Part shown: piece by piece, positions 27,721 to 35,309 of the stretch
Position numbering within the stretch: position 1 is the stretch's first letter
Layout of the letters: each line of letters begins with the position of its first letter
DNA from: Thioploca sp.
GTDB lineage: Bacteria > Pseudomonadota > Gammaproteobacteria > Beggiatoales > Beggiatoaceae
NCBI GenBank assembly: GCA_012032555.1
Contig: JAAUSR010000052.1
Span: 1-37,263, forward strand
Length of the DNA: 37,263 nucleotides
Direction of reading: 5' to 3'
Position numbers and translations under genes: made by a program
Notes under the pieces: model-generated
What the model was told of the DNA's origin: nothing
Seen by the model: only the letters and a program-made list of their open reading frames with translations
Database searches by the model: none

Positions 27721-29061
27721 ATGACTCGTGTTAAAAAAGAAAAAACTAATCGTATTATGATCGTAGATCGTTCCGAAGTGGCACGTTCAATTATCTCCCA
27801 TATTTTGCAAAAAGAAATGCAGGACGCCTATATTGTCACTTGTGGTAGTGCCGAAGAAGCATTAGATTATTTGCGTCAAGAAAAGTTTGATCTCATCACC
27901 ACTTCACTGTTATTGCCGGGTTTAGATGGGTTAGATTTATGTCATGAGATTCGTAAGAGTGATAAACAACATCTCACCCCGGTCATTGTCGTTTCGAGTG
28001 ATGCCGATAGTCGCCTCCTCCGAGAAGGGTTTTCGGCTGGGGTTACTGATTATTTTAACAAATCATTAGGTTATAAAAAATTAGTTGAATTTATTAAAGA
28101 TGTTTCCCAGCGACATGCCGGATTAGTGGGCCGAATTCTTTATGTTGAAGATAGTTTTAGTACTGCTCAAACCACTCAAACTTTAATGGAAAAACATGGT
28201 TTATATATTACTCAAGTGACGAGTGGAGAAGCCGCCTTAGAATTACTAAAGAAAAATAAAAATTCACCGGATAGTACCGGTGAAAAAGATGGCTTTGATA
28301 TTGTCTTTACTGATTTTTTCCTGGAAGGGCAAATGACTGGGGGAGATTTACTGTATGCTATTCGTACTCAATTACATTACTCTCGCCAAGAAATGCCGGT
28401 TTTAGTCATCACCATCGAAGATAATAGAGAATGTCAAGCCGAAGTTTTTCATGCCGGTGCTAATGACTTTATTACCAAACCCGTTGTTGAAGAGGTATTA
28501 ATTGCGCGCATTAAATCACTATTATTAGTTAAACATCAATATAATGTGCTGAAACGTTATTCTAGAGATATTTATAAATTAGCCACGACGGATAGTTTAA
28601 CCGGTGCCCGCAATAAAAAATTCTTATTTGAAGAAGGCAAAGGATTTATTAATCAACATATCCCGATTTGCCTAATGACATTGGATATTGATCACTTTGA
28701 AAAAATAAATAGAGAACAAGGGCATATAATTGGCGATCATATACTCCATTTAGTGGGTCGATTTATTGTGAATTATTTTCCGCCAGAAGCAATGGTGACA
28801 CGGTTTGCTGGCAAACGATTTGTCATCCTCATACCAGCTTGTACTGCTGACAATGGCAAAATTATGGCTGAAGATTTACGTCAAAAAGTAATGGAGCTTA
28901 AACCGGAAGATTTAGCCGTGACAGTGAGTATTGGTATCACTTCGTCGGAAGGAATAGCCAAACCAGTTCTAGAATCTTTAATTGCTGAGGCAGATAGTGC
29001 TATCCATTTAGTACAACAACAAGGTTATAACTGTACTTGTATATTTGAGCGTGATTCATAA
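27721..29061 (+). CDS. REC-REC-GGDEF protein with degenerate first receiver and GGDEF site
   Basis: Response-regulator-like protein of 446 residues. Receiver 1 (about 12-125) has VDRS in place of the usual acidic pair, and Ser62 (DLITTSLLLPG) where the phosphorylated Asp should be, although Lys114 is kept, so it should not be phosphorylated in the normal way. Receiver 2 (about 138-262) is intact, with the acidic pair at 143-144 (YVEDS), Asp198 (VFTDFF) and Lys253 (ITKPV). The C-terminal GGDEF domain (about 285-440) keeps DIDHFEKINREQGHIIGD, but the signature is AGKRF (363-367) instead of GGDEF, so diguanylate cyclase activity is unlikely. It may act as a protein-protein signalling module or GTP/c-di-GMP sensor. 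A MITE abuts its stop codon. Confidence 0.88.
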   Translation: MTRVKKEKTNRIMIVDRSEVARSIISHILQKEMQDAYIVTCGSAEEALDYLRQEKFDLITTSLLLPGLDGLDLCHEIRKSDKQHLTPVIVVSSDADSRLLREGFSAGVTDYFNKSLGYKKLVEFIKDVSQRHAGLVGRILYVEDSFSTAQTTQTLMEKHGLYITQVTSGEAALELLKKNKNSPDSTGEKDGFDIVFTDFFLEGQMTGGDLLYAIRTQLHYSRQEMPVLVITIEDNRECQAEVFHAGANDFITKPVVEEVLIARIKSLLLVKHQYNVLKRYSRDIYKLATTDSLTGARNKKFLFEEGKGFINQHIPICLMTLDIDHFEKINREQGHIIGDHILHLVGRFIVNYFPPEAMVTRFAGKRFVILIPACTADNGKIMAEDLRQKVMELKPEDLAVTVSIGITSSEGIAKPVLESLIAEADSAIHLVQQQGYNCTCIFERDS

Positions 29062-29062
29062 A

Positions 29063-29178
29063 TAGGATTTACGCAATTATTTTCATAAATAGTTTATTTT
29101 ATTAAATAATTTTCTTGTACGCTAAGATAACAACTTATTGAAATAATTAAATTATCTATTTAAACTGCGTAAGTCCTA
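29063..29178 (-). mobile_element. MITE-like element, copy B, with terminal inverted repeats
   Basis: About 116 bp, non-coding. It begins TAGGATTTACGCAATT and ends AACTGCGTAAGTCCTA, which are inverted copies of each other with two mismatches. The ends fall at TA dinucleotides, suggesting a TA target duplication as in IS630/Tc1-type elements (an inference). Related sequence is found at 11100-11202 and 31663-31770, both in the opposite orientation. It lies precisely between the REC-REC-GGDEF stop codon and the ribosome binding site of the DUF29 gene. Confidence 0.82.
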
Positions 29179-29205
29179 CTAAATATAAAAAATAAAGGAG
29201 AAATA

Positions 29206-29634
29206 ATGAATTGGAAAGAATTAGCTATGACATCACCTTACCAAACCGCTGTTAAGATTAAAAATGATCTAACCCAAGGGCATATTGAAGAATCTACACT
29301 CGGTATAGAGGAATTAATAGACGCTTTGTCTCGTTCAGACAAAAGGGTTTTAAGAAGCCAATTAACTCGATTAATGATGCACATCATTAAATGGCAAATT
29401 CAACCTCAATGCCGCTCCCAAAGTTGGCTGATCACGATTGAAAGTGCCCGAATTGAAATTGAAGAAATCTTGGAGGAAGAACCGCATTTAAAAACGCAAC
29501 TCCCTCAATTATGGGATAAATGTTTTAAAGCAGCTAACCGTCTAGCTGAAAAAGAAACTGGCATCAAACCCACTTTGAGCCAATTAACGCCAGAAGCGGT
29601 ATTTCAAACCGAGTATTCTTTAGAGGAAGTTTGA
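29206..29634 (+). CDS. DUF29 family protein
   Basis: Protein of 142 residues of the DUF29 family, common in cyanobacteria and filamentous sulfur bacteria; its molecular function is not established. Visible family features are the helical core GIEELIDALSRSDKRVLRSQ, LMMHIIKWQIQPQCRSQSW and IESARIEIEEILEEEPHLK. The start is well placed: AAGGAG 5 bases before the ATG at 29206. The typical N-terminal Tyr/Trp-rich segment of the family is replaced by MNWKELAMTSPYQTAVKIKN. It may be co-transcribed with the upstream REC-REC-GGDEF gene across the MITE, but the MITE might also supply a promoter or hairpin. Confidence 0.82.
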   Translation: MNWKELAMTSPYQTAVKIKNDLTQGHIEESTLGIEELIDALSRSDKRVLRSQLTRLMMHIIKWQIQPQCRSQSWLITIESARIEIEEILEEEPHLKTQLPQLWDKCFKAANRLAEKETGIKPTLSQLTPEAVFQTEYSLEEV

Positions 29635-29653
29635 AGCAAATTTAGCTAGGTAG

Positions 29654-29670
29654 GGTGGGCATTGCCCACC
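29654..29670. repeat. Palindrome GGTGGGC/GCCCACC
   Basis: Perfect 7-bp inverted repeat with loop ATT, shortly after the DUF29 stop at 29634. The following 210 bp to 29884 hold no gene; imperfect repeats of TTAGTTTGCTGCTAAG and GTAGGTAGG type were noted only. Confidence 0.6.
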
Positions 29671-29884
29671 GATTAAGCTAAACTTCTGATAGTCACGGAA
29701 AAATTAAATGAGAAGATGGGTTTCGCTTCGCTGCTTACCAGGTTCACTTAGTTTGCTGCTAAGCTCAGCTTGGTAACGAGAAAATTTTCTCATATACAAA
29801 CACGAACAAACTTTGAAAGATAGGGCTTAGGGTTTTAGTTAATGGTAGTAAGTAAAGTAGGTAGGTTGAGTTAGGGGTGTCTCT

Positions 29885-30460
29885 CTACCTAGATCTTTGT
29901 TTCAAGGAATGACACTGTTTAATTAATTCAGCACCTAAAACTTTTTTCACCCAAATTTCGTGTTCTGCTTTCAGAATTCGCATTCTACCTATTTTTACTG
30001 CATTAAAGAGTAATTGTTTGAACTCTTGTTCATTCGGGTTTATGGTAAAAAAATAATTTTGAAACAAATCGATGGTGCAGAAAATCAGCGATAAGTTAAA
30101 TCTTTCTTGGCAGATTCGACGAGCCTTTTTTTCATCAATGACCACTACGCAGTGATTTTGTGTAACCGTATAGGCAATTACTGAGGCTTCACCATCACCT
30201 AATTCAGTAGTCAAATCTAAATAAAGTTCAAGTGTATCAGCCAAAATTTTAACTGGTTTCAGTAAGTTTGGTTCTACTAAAGAATTTAGCAATAAGCCAC
30301 AATCACTATTATCTTTAGGATGTTTCTTTAGTTCACGAAACACCGGTTCAGTAATGAGTATTTCTGAAGAAAGTCCGGTGAGTATTTTGGTGATGTCTTC
30401 GCTTGCTATTAAGTTGATTAAAACACTGGTATCAATGACCAAGCGTTTTTTTTCAAGCAT
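29885..30460 (-). CDS. PIN-domain protein (DUF3368-like)
   Basis: Putative PIN nuclease of 191 residues from ATG 30460. It shows acidic residues expected for metal binding: the Asp in RLVIDTSVLINLI, Glu in TEPVFREL, the Glu/Asp pair in LGDGEASVIAY, and the Asp in VVVIDEKKARR. The last two motifs are typical of DUF3368 nucleases. The start codon overlaps the end of the XRE-ImmA gene by 8 bases, so the two are translationally coupled. PIN/ImmA-XRE neighbours like this have been proposed as toxin-antitoxin-like modules; the toxic activity of this one is inferred only. The C-terminus (LKAEHEIWVKKVL) is Lys-rich. Confidence 0.82.
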   Translation of the reverse strand: MLEKKRLVIDTSVLINLIASEDITKILTGLSSEILITEPVFRELKKHPKDNSDCGLLLNSLVEPNLLKPVKILADTLELYLDLTTELGDGEASVIAYTVTQNHCVVVIDEKKARRICQERFNLSLIFCTIDLFQNYFFTINPNEQEFKQLLFNAVKIGRMRILKAEHEIWVKKVLGAELIKQCHSLKQRSR

Positions 30461-31634
30461 GCAAGACATCCTCAATTTCATCGAATAAGTGACTTAATTC
30501 ATCTATCCGAGCACGCACTTCGACACGATCTAAATCAAACATATCCGCTAATTGCCCTTCCGTAATCAATTCTTGCTGGTAGGCTTCCACAGCCAGCAGA
30601 ATGTAACGAGGTATGGTTAAGGTGTGGCACGCTGGTGAATCTTCTCCTAGAATGTCTTTAGCTAATTGATAAATACCTCGTTCCTTTAATAACTCAAATT
30701 TACCGGTTGGCAAAATACCCAAATCCTCAAGCCGACGCGCTATGGCTTCCAACGATACATAAAAATTACTTTTGAGGAAAAGCAAATCACGGGCAGTAAA
30801 TTGACCTTGTTCTCGAACAATATCTTGATATGAACGGCGTATAGCTGCCGCCGGCATAAGAAATGACATAGCAAATAAATTAGCAAAACGTTCATGTAAA
30901 ATGCGTTCTTCATCGCTAAAATCACTGTCTATCCAGGAAATTTCTGCAATATTTCTTCTGGTATAAAAATGGGCTAATTCATGAGCCGCACTCATTGCTT
31001 GTCGCGTTTGGGGATGGTTAGCATTTACCACAATGCCAGCCGCTAACTGGGGATGATAAACAAACATACCCGAAATTTTTGAAGGTAATGGATGAATAAA
31101 CAGACGAATCTGTAGCTCGTTTTGTAACAAAGTCATGATGTTGGCAATGGGAGCGAGTCCTAATCCTAAACTATGACGTACTTGTAAAGCTAAATCTTCG
31201 GCTTGTTCAGAAAGTTGTCCTCTAGACAAAGGATATTCTGTTGGATAAGCTACCCGCAAGGGTTTATCGAGTTTTCGTTCGAGTTCTACATAAGAAGAAA
31301 CTAATTTTTGTAAAGTACGAGAAGCTATCAACTCATCTGCTTTCTTGGTATTATCATGACTCAATCGAAATTGTGGTTTAATGTCGATATAAACCGAATC
31401 GGGACGTAATAAACTATTGCAACTGACTTGATAAAGGTTTGCTAGTTTAGTGAGTTCTTCTGGTTTAATCCGCCGTTTTCCTTGTTCAATAGCAACTAAA
31501 GTGGGTCGTTTTACCTGAATCGCTTGGGCAGCAACTTCTTGCGTAATGCAGGCGTTATTTCTGGTAATGCGTAGCCGATCTCCTAATTCAATTGGATTAG
31601 AGAGCGGTGCGTTTTTGTGAATACCATCGTACAT
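30453..31634 (-). CDS. XRE repressor fused to ImmA/IrrE metallopeptidase
   Basis: Protein of 393 residues with an N-terminal XRE helix-turn-helix (about 15-72: LGDRLRITRNNACITQEVAA, AIQVKRPTLVAIEQGKRRIK) and a C-terminal ImmA/IrrE zinc peptidase domain. The zinc motif HELAH is near residue 220 (MSAAHELAHFYTR), with a downstream Glu in ERFANLFAMSFLMP that fits the third ligand. Such fusions often cleave or inactivate a repressor after a signal. It overlaps the PIN gene. The upstream region carries MITE copy C just before the ATG, which could influence its expression. The assignment is secure; substrate and trigger are unknown. Confidence 0.9.
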   Translation of the reverse strand: MYDGIHKNAPLSNPIELGDRLRITRNNACITQEVAAQAIQVKRPTLVAIEQGKRRIKPEELTKLANLYQVSCNSLLRPDSVYIDIKPQFRLSHDNTKKADELIASRTLQKLVSSYVELERKLDKPLRVAYPTEYPLSRGQLSEQAEDLALQVRHSLGLGLAPIANIMTLLQNELQIRLFIHPLPSKISGMFVYHPQLAAGIVVNANHPQTRQAMSAAHELAHFYTRRNIAEISWIDSDFSDEERILHERFANLFAMSFLMPAAAIRRSYQDIVREQGQFTARDLLFLKSNFYVSLEAIARRLEDLGILPTGKFELLKERGIYQLAKDILGEDSPACHTLTIPRYILLAVEAYQQELITEGQLADMFDLDRVEVRARIDELSHLFDEIEDVLHA

Positions 31635-31662
31635 TTGTAATTCATCCTCAATTTGATAAAGA

Positions 31663-31770
31663 TAGGACTTACGCAGTTGAGATAGATAATTTAATTATTT
31701 CAATAGGTTGTTATTTTGTAATTCAAAAATTCTTTAATAAAATCAATTATTCATGAACTAATTCCGGAAA
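31663..31770 (+). mobile_element. MITE-like element, copy C
   Basis: Begins TAGGACTTACGCAGTTGAGA and continues with ATAATTTAATTATTTCAATA, GTTGTTATTTTG and AATAAAATCAATTATTCATG. These blocks are shared with copy B read on the other strand, and with copy A. The right-hand inverted repeat is not recognisable, so it is a decayed or partial copy. It starts 29 bp upstream of the XRE-ImmA start codon. Confidence 0.75.
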
Positions 31771-31877
31771 ATAAAAAATTATGGGTTAATCTATTTACTG
31801 ACATTGTTTTATATAATTATAGATAAATGTATGACATTGTCAAAAAATAAATCACATTATGAATTAATGGTTCAGCA

Positions 31878-31903
31878 CGTAGGTTGGTGAGTCCAATCTA
31901 TGT
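31878..31903. repeat. Short palindrome of the GTAGGTTGG family
   Basis: GTAGGTTGG and CCAATCTATG face each other across a 5-base loop. It looks like an internally deleted version of the about 76-bp palindromes at 34113 and 35718. It lies in a 324-bp gap before the XRE gene that otherwise holds only MITE copy C and AT-rich sequence. Confidence 0.55.
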
Positions 31904-31958
31904 GGGTTACGAACTGAAAGGGAAAATAAGTATTAGAAAGTCAACAACTATATTCTAT

Positions 31959-32216
31959 TTAGGGGCTATCTAATTGAGCAAAGGTATTCATGAGTTTCTG
32001 AGTTTCTTCTTCTGGGCAGACACCACAAGCTTTACAAATCCAATAAAATTCTATGATATCGACTCGTCTTTCTCCCAATTCGCATTTCGAGATAAAGGAA
32101 TGTTCCCTACCTAGTTTGCGACAAAGCTTTCGCTGAGTAAGCCCAGCCCGTTCTCTCATTTCTTTGAGTGCTTTACAAAGAAGCTGGTTTTGTTGACTAT
32201 AGATAGTTTTACGCAT
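31959..32216 (-). CDS. Small XRE-family transcriptional regulator
   Basis: DNA-binding protein of 85 residues consisting essentially of one helix-turn-helix: LKEMRERAGLTQRKLCRKLG, HSFISKCELGERRVDIIEFY, followed by ICKACGVCPEEE. It is a single-domain XRE repressor. It is divergent from a 64-codon gene at 32279, with the start codons 62 bp apart and an operator-like array of TAGGGACA sites between them, which it may bind to control both genes. The start is at ATG 32216. Three or four Cys in the C-terminal part are unusual but not obviously arranged as a metal site. Confidence 0.88.
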   Translation of the reverse strand: MRKTIYSQQNQLLCKALKEMRERAGLTQRKLCRKLGREHSFISKCELGERRVDIIEFYWICKACGVCPEEETQKLMNTFAQLDSP

Positions 32217-32226
32217 GCTCCTATAC

Positions 32227-32262
32227 TAGGGACATAAACGATTGTCCCCAATTTAGGGACAT
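32227..32262. promoter_or_regulatory. Operator-like array of TAGGGACA half-sites
   Basis: Two direct copies of TAGGGACAT (32227-32235 and 32254-32262), 27 bp apart, flank an inverted TTGTCCCC (32242-32249). It lies between the divergent XRE gene and the small gene at 32279. It is a plausible binding site for the XRE repressor. Confidence 0.65.
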
Positions 32263-32278
32263 GCTAAACTAGCTAATC

Positions 32279-32473
32279 ATGAACAAAACTAAAAATACTA
32301 TGGCTAATCCTTCCCATAATAATGAGAATTTAAACTTCGATATTCGGGTAGAAAAGTATAGAGGGACTCGTTATTGGTCTATATGGATAGGTGAAGAATT
32401 ATTAGCAGTAACGGTTTATAAAAAAGGAGCAGTTGCTATCAAAAATGCTTTAACTCGAAAGCGGGTAGGGTAG
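32279..32473 (+). CDS. Small protein divergent from an XRE gene
   Basis: A 64-residue basic protein (MNKTKNTMANPSHNNENLNF ...) with a short beta-rich core: NFDIRVEKYRGTRYWSIWIG, EELLAVTVYKKGAVAIKNAL. The family was not recognised. Short proteins of this appearance are common partners of single-domain XRE genes. An alternative start is at ATG 32300 (MANPSHNN). No signal peptide was found. It shares an operator-like region with the XRE gene and may be part of a two-gene module, but no toxin or nuclease motif is visible. Confidence 0.6.
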   Translation: MNKTKNTMANPSHNNENLNFDIRVEKYRGTRYWSIWIGEELLAVTVYKKGAVAIKNALTRKRVG

Positions 32474-32591
32474 AATCAGCTTCTGAATTCCAACACTTCA
32501 AAAGGATAACTTAGTTACTATTGATTTTCTTGGTTGGACTTCCTTCGTTAGTCCAAGCATAGTATTCTTCAAGTTAGAGAGCACCAGTGAG

Positions 32592-33603
32592 ATGATTAAA
32601 ATGAATGAAAACTTCATAACGAAGATTAAAATTGAAAATTTCAAATGCTTTAATACCATTGAAATTGATGAATTCAAACGGGTTAACCTCATTGTTGGTA
32701 AGAATAATGTGGGAAAAACAGCTTTGATGGAGGCATGTTGGATATATGAACAGAATAAGAATAGTGGTAATGCGATTGATGCTTTTTTTTATATGGTTAG
32801 TAGCATGAATCTAATAGGAGAATTTAGACATGTACAAAACCATGATGAGCATGATTTGCATATTGCTTTTTCTCTCCTTAAAAAGTTTGACCGGATGCTT
32901 ATTGAAAGTAATAACCAACCAGTGAAATTAGACATTCAGGTCAACGATTTCGATGTTTCATTGGGGATAAATGGTTTTGAAATGATTAGCCCCTCTTCAA
33001 AGAATTCTGATCTATATCTATTTAAAAAATTTTTATCTGAATCAGAAAAGTCTCTATAAAAATTTTATTCCCAGTTGTAAAATCAATAATGAATTAATGA
33101 TTGCTTTGTATGATCATATCAAAGAAAACAGAAAAAGGGACGAGTTAAATCAGTATATTCTTGAATTTGACCAAGATATATCAGAGTTTGATATTATTAA
33201 AAACTTACCCAAAGTTTTTTTGGAGAGTAAGAAACAATTTGAAGATATTAGCGAACTAGGGCATGGGCTAAAAAGGTATATTGCTATCATTTCGGCAATT
33301 CTTGTTTGTCGAGATAATTGTTTATTTATAGATGAAATTGAAAATGGTCTTCATTACACCCACCTAGACGGATTATGGAAAATAATCTTAACACTTTCAA
33401 AAAAACTTAATTGCCAAGTTTTTGCAACCACTCATTCAAAAGAGTGTATTGAGTCTTTTTATAAAGTGTCTAAAAGGCTTGATGATGAAGGTATTTGTTT
33501 CATAGAACTTGGAAAAGTTGATAATGAAATAAAAGCTTTGGTTTTAGATAAAGAAATGTTCTTTTTTGAATTTGAACAAAACCATGAGGTTAGAGGATGG
33601 TAA
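32592..33603 (+). pseudogene. AAA15-family ATPase (OLD-like), split by a frameshift
   Basis: Together the two open frames make an AAA15/RecF-type ATPase of the kind seen in phage-defence systems. Part 1 (32592-33059) has the N-terminal IKIENFKCFNTIEIDEF and Walker A VGKNNVGKTALMEA. Part 2 (33097-33603) has the ABC-like signature region ELGHGLKRYIAIISAILV, Walker B NCLFIDEIENGLHY and the H-loop ATTHSKECIE. Part 2 is open upstream of its ATG and reads SLYKNFIPSCKINNELMIAL straight after part 1, so one extra base around 33021-33055 (where A6 and T5 runs lie) shifts the frame. It could be a genuine mutation, a sequencing error, or a translational frameshift. The last codons overlap the next gene by 7 bases. 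Confidence 0.88.
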
Positions 33604-33890
33604 ATCTAAATAAGGTGAGGATCATTTGTGAAGGAAAAACAGATAAGAATAATTTAACAAATCTTATAAACCATATGAAAAAGGAAAGGTATTTTGAATT
33701 TAATGTGACTAATAATAACTTCATTGTCATGAGTAACAAAAGTTATTTATTAGATGATAAAAATGTCGGCTATCGAACTTTATTAGAGGAAGTTAAGCTT
33801 AATAAAGTTACTAAGCTACTTTTTATAATGGACTCCAGCTCCTTGAGACCCTTTGCGCCGATGTCATGCATTGCGACACCTATCGTCTGA
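33597..33890 (+). pseudogene. TOPRIM-like partner protein, C-terminally truncated
   Basis: The start overlaps the ATPase stop codon (ATGGTAA), so it is the second gene of the same operon. The N-terminus NKVRIICEGKTDKNNLTNLI and the second strand KVTKLLFIMDS have the Glu and Asp positions expected of a TOPRIM or DUF3226-like nuclease, where family members normally continue MD-D-D. Here, after about residue 79 (33833-33836), the sequence changes into an unrelated one and reads only SSLRPFAPMSCIATPIV before the stop at 33890. The protein is therefore cut at about one-third to one-half of its expected length and should be inactive. Pairing of an AAA15 ATPase with a TOPRIM nuclease is known from anti-phage systems (OLD, Gabija and PARIS types). 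Confidence 0.72.
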
Positions 33891-33943
33891 GAAAACGCCT
33901 GCAACAATTCCAAACCTCAATTCAAAAAATTACAATTAATTGA
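33833..33943 (+). pseudogene. Remnant resembling the N-terminus of an HrpA-type helicase
   Basis: In a different frame from the truncated TOPRIM gene, this stretch reads LLETLCADVMHCDTYRLRKR LQQFQ and stops at 33943. The D-x-YRLRKRL pattern resembles the N-terminal helical segment of ATP-dependent RNA helicase HrpA. The rest of such a gene is absent. It starts exactly where the TOPRIM sequence breaks off, so it probably marks a recombination junction. The family assignment is tentative. Confidence 0.25.
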
Positions 33944-33988
33944 TAATATTATTTTTTAACTTATGCTGATATTGAAAAGCTCGTGTAG

Positions 33989-34050
33989 GATGTGTTGGGG
34001 AACGAAGCGCATCAATAAAATTTACCATGGTTCATCTCTATGGATGCGCT
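33989..34050. repeat. Hairpin-rich repeat (GATGTG/CGCATC type)
   Basis: GATGTG (33989) faces CGCATC (34008), and AGCGCATC (34006) also faces GATGCGCT (34043). This gives alternative stems typical of interspersed palindromic repeats. It lies in the 395-bp region 33891-34285, which holds no convincing gene, only a short HrpA-like remnant and repeats. Confidence 0.5.
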
Positions 34051-34112
34051 CTAAAAAATAGGTTGAACCTTTTAAAGGTAACGCCTTGTCAAAGCTTAGG
34101 GATTAAGCACGC

Positions 34113-34189
34113 GTAGGTTGGACTGACGCCGGAAGTCCAACAAGAATTGAGTTTGGAGTTGGAATTCGCCAACTTATTCCAACCTATAC
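34113..34189. repeat. About 77-bp palindromic element, GTAGGTTGGA ends
   Basis: The outer ends GTAGGTTGGA and TCCAACCTATAC are inverted copies (with a 2-base difference at the tip). Inside are two nested hairpins, TTGGACT...AGTCCAA and GTTGGAATTCGCCAAC. A second member with the same layout is at 35718-35793, and a short relative at 31878-31903. It is non-coding and may form a cruciform or act as a REP-like element. Confidence 0.7.
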
Positions 34190-34231
34190 AGGCTGAACCT
34201 ATTGAAAAGAGATGAAATTAATTGGATAGGT

Positions 34232-34271
34232 TAGTTGGGTTTCTTAACTTGACTAAATTGAAACCCAACTA
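34232..34271. repeat. 12-bp inverted repeat TAGTTGGGTTTC
   Basis: Perfect 12-bp arms separated by 16 bases, just downstream of the stop codon (34286) of the minus-strand secreted protein gene. It could serve as a transcription end for that gene, although no T-run is present on the relevant strand. Confidence 0.6.
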
Positions 34272-34285
34272 TGAATATTTACGAA

Positions 34286-35089
34286 TTATTTGCTTTCTTC
34301 TGAACTATCTTGTGTAAAAGCAACGTATTCAAAGTAGAATTTACTCTCACCTTTAGAATCGATATCTTCTAAAGCGTAGCAATAAGCTATACCTGGTTTA
34401 GCACCTTCATCTAAATAAGAATAATCGGAACCAGAAGTTGTGTTACCCTTGGCTGGGATTAGAACTGGTTTGCCTTCCTTATCTAAAACCTGAATTTGTG
34501 TGTAGTCATCAATATTTCCGGAACATCCGCAGTATTTATCAAGTTTAGGAATAGCTCGCCACATTTTGAATCCTTGGCTATCAAGTTCAGTTTTGGTAGT
34601 CCAATTAAGTGAAATGCCTTTATCAGTAGGATTAGCTGTGAAATTAGAAAGTTGCACTAAGTTTATACATTGACTTGGATCGTTAAGATTTCGACTCCTT
34701 CCTCTTCCTTCTTCATCGCAAAGAGTGCACTCGCAGTCACATTTAATTATTCCTATTGAGTTTGCATCGAAATTGACTGTGTATTTTGATTTACCTTCTT
34801 CACAATCTGTTGGTTGAATTGAGTTGATAGTGGGTTGGTTACCAACTATAGAATGGTCTAGGAACATACATGTTCCATCTCCACAGTTGTCATCTGCTGG
34901 GCAGTTACATAGTTGTTTTACTATAGACCTTTCTGCTTCTATTTCATCAGCAACACAGTCTGTTGTTTCGGTTATATCGTTGGTAAGTGATATAATTTTA
35001 ATTGAACAATCTTGAGCTTGAGAGTTAGCAATTTGAGTTTTGAGTAGAAGTATTGTTATTAAGAAAAAGTAAAAAATATTTTTGTCCAT
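34286..35089 (-). CDS. Cysteine-rich secreted protein with C-terminal Fn3-like module
   Basis: Exported protein of 267 residues. It has a signal peptide (MDKNIFYFFLITILLLKTQI ANS) followed by a Cys-rich region (residues about 27-145, with CNCPADDNCGDGTCMF and CDCECTLCDEEG). The C-terminal region (about 150-260) has FTANPTDKGISLNWTTKTEL and DSQGFKMWRA, a pattern common to fibronectin-like modules in secreted proteins of filamentous sulfur bacteria. A loop with CGCSG and the closing PGIAYCYALEDIDSKGES follow. Related C-terminal sequences occur in the two tandem paralogues at 9899 and 11224. Likely surface or matrix associated; function unknown. Confidence 0.7.
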   Translation of the reverse strand: MDKNIFYFFLITILLLKTQIANSQAQDCSIKIISLTNDITETTDCVADEIEAERSIVKQLCNCPADDNCGDGTCMFLDHSIVGNQPTINSIQPTDCEEGKSKYTVNFDANSIGIIKCDCECTLCDEEGRGRSRNLNDPSQCINLVQLSNFTANPTDKGISLNWTTKTELDSQGFKMWRAIPKLDKYCGCSGNIDDYTQIQVLDKEGKPVLIPAKGNTTSGSDYSYLDEGAKPGIAYCYALEDIDSKGESKFYFEYVAFTQDSSEESK

Positions 35090-35309
35090 AGGTATTCTTT
35101 AGTATTCCTTTTTTCTTTATGAAAAACTAGCTTATGTTAAGCTTAAATATCGGAGTTCGCCGGCTCACTCCAACGCGGGCTAGCATTAAATATCATTGGC
35201 TTAACCAAATAAAAAACACTATAATTTTAGAAATTTAATTATTCATACACCACCGCCTACCCCGTTATTTTACCGTTATAAACGTTTTTTATTAGGCAGA
35301 ATTATTATT

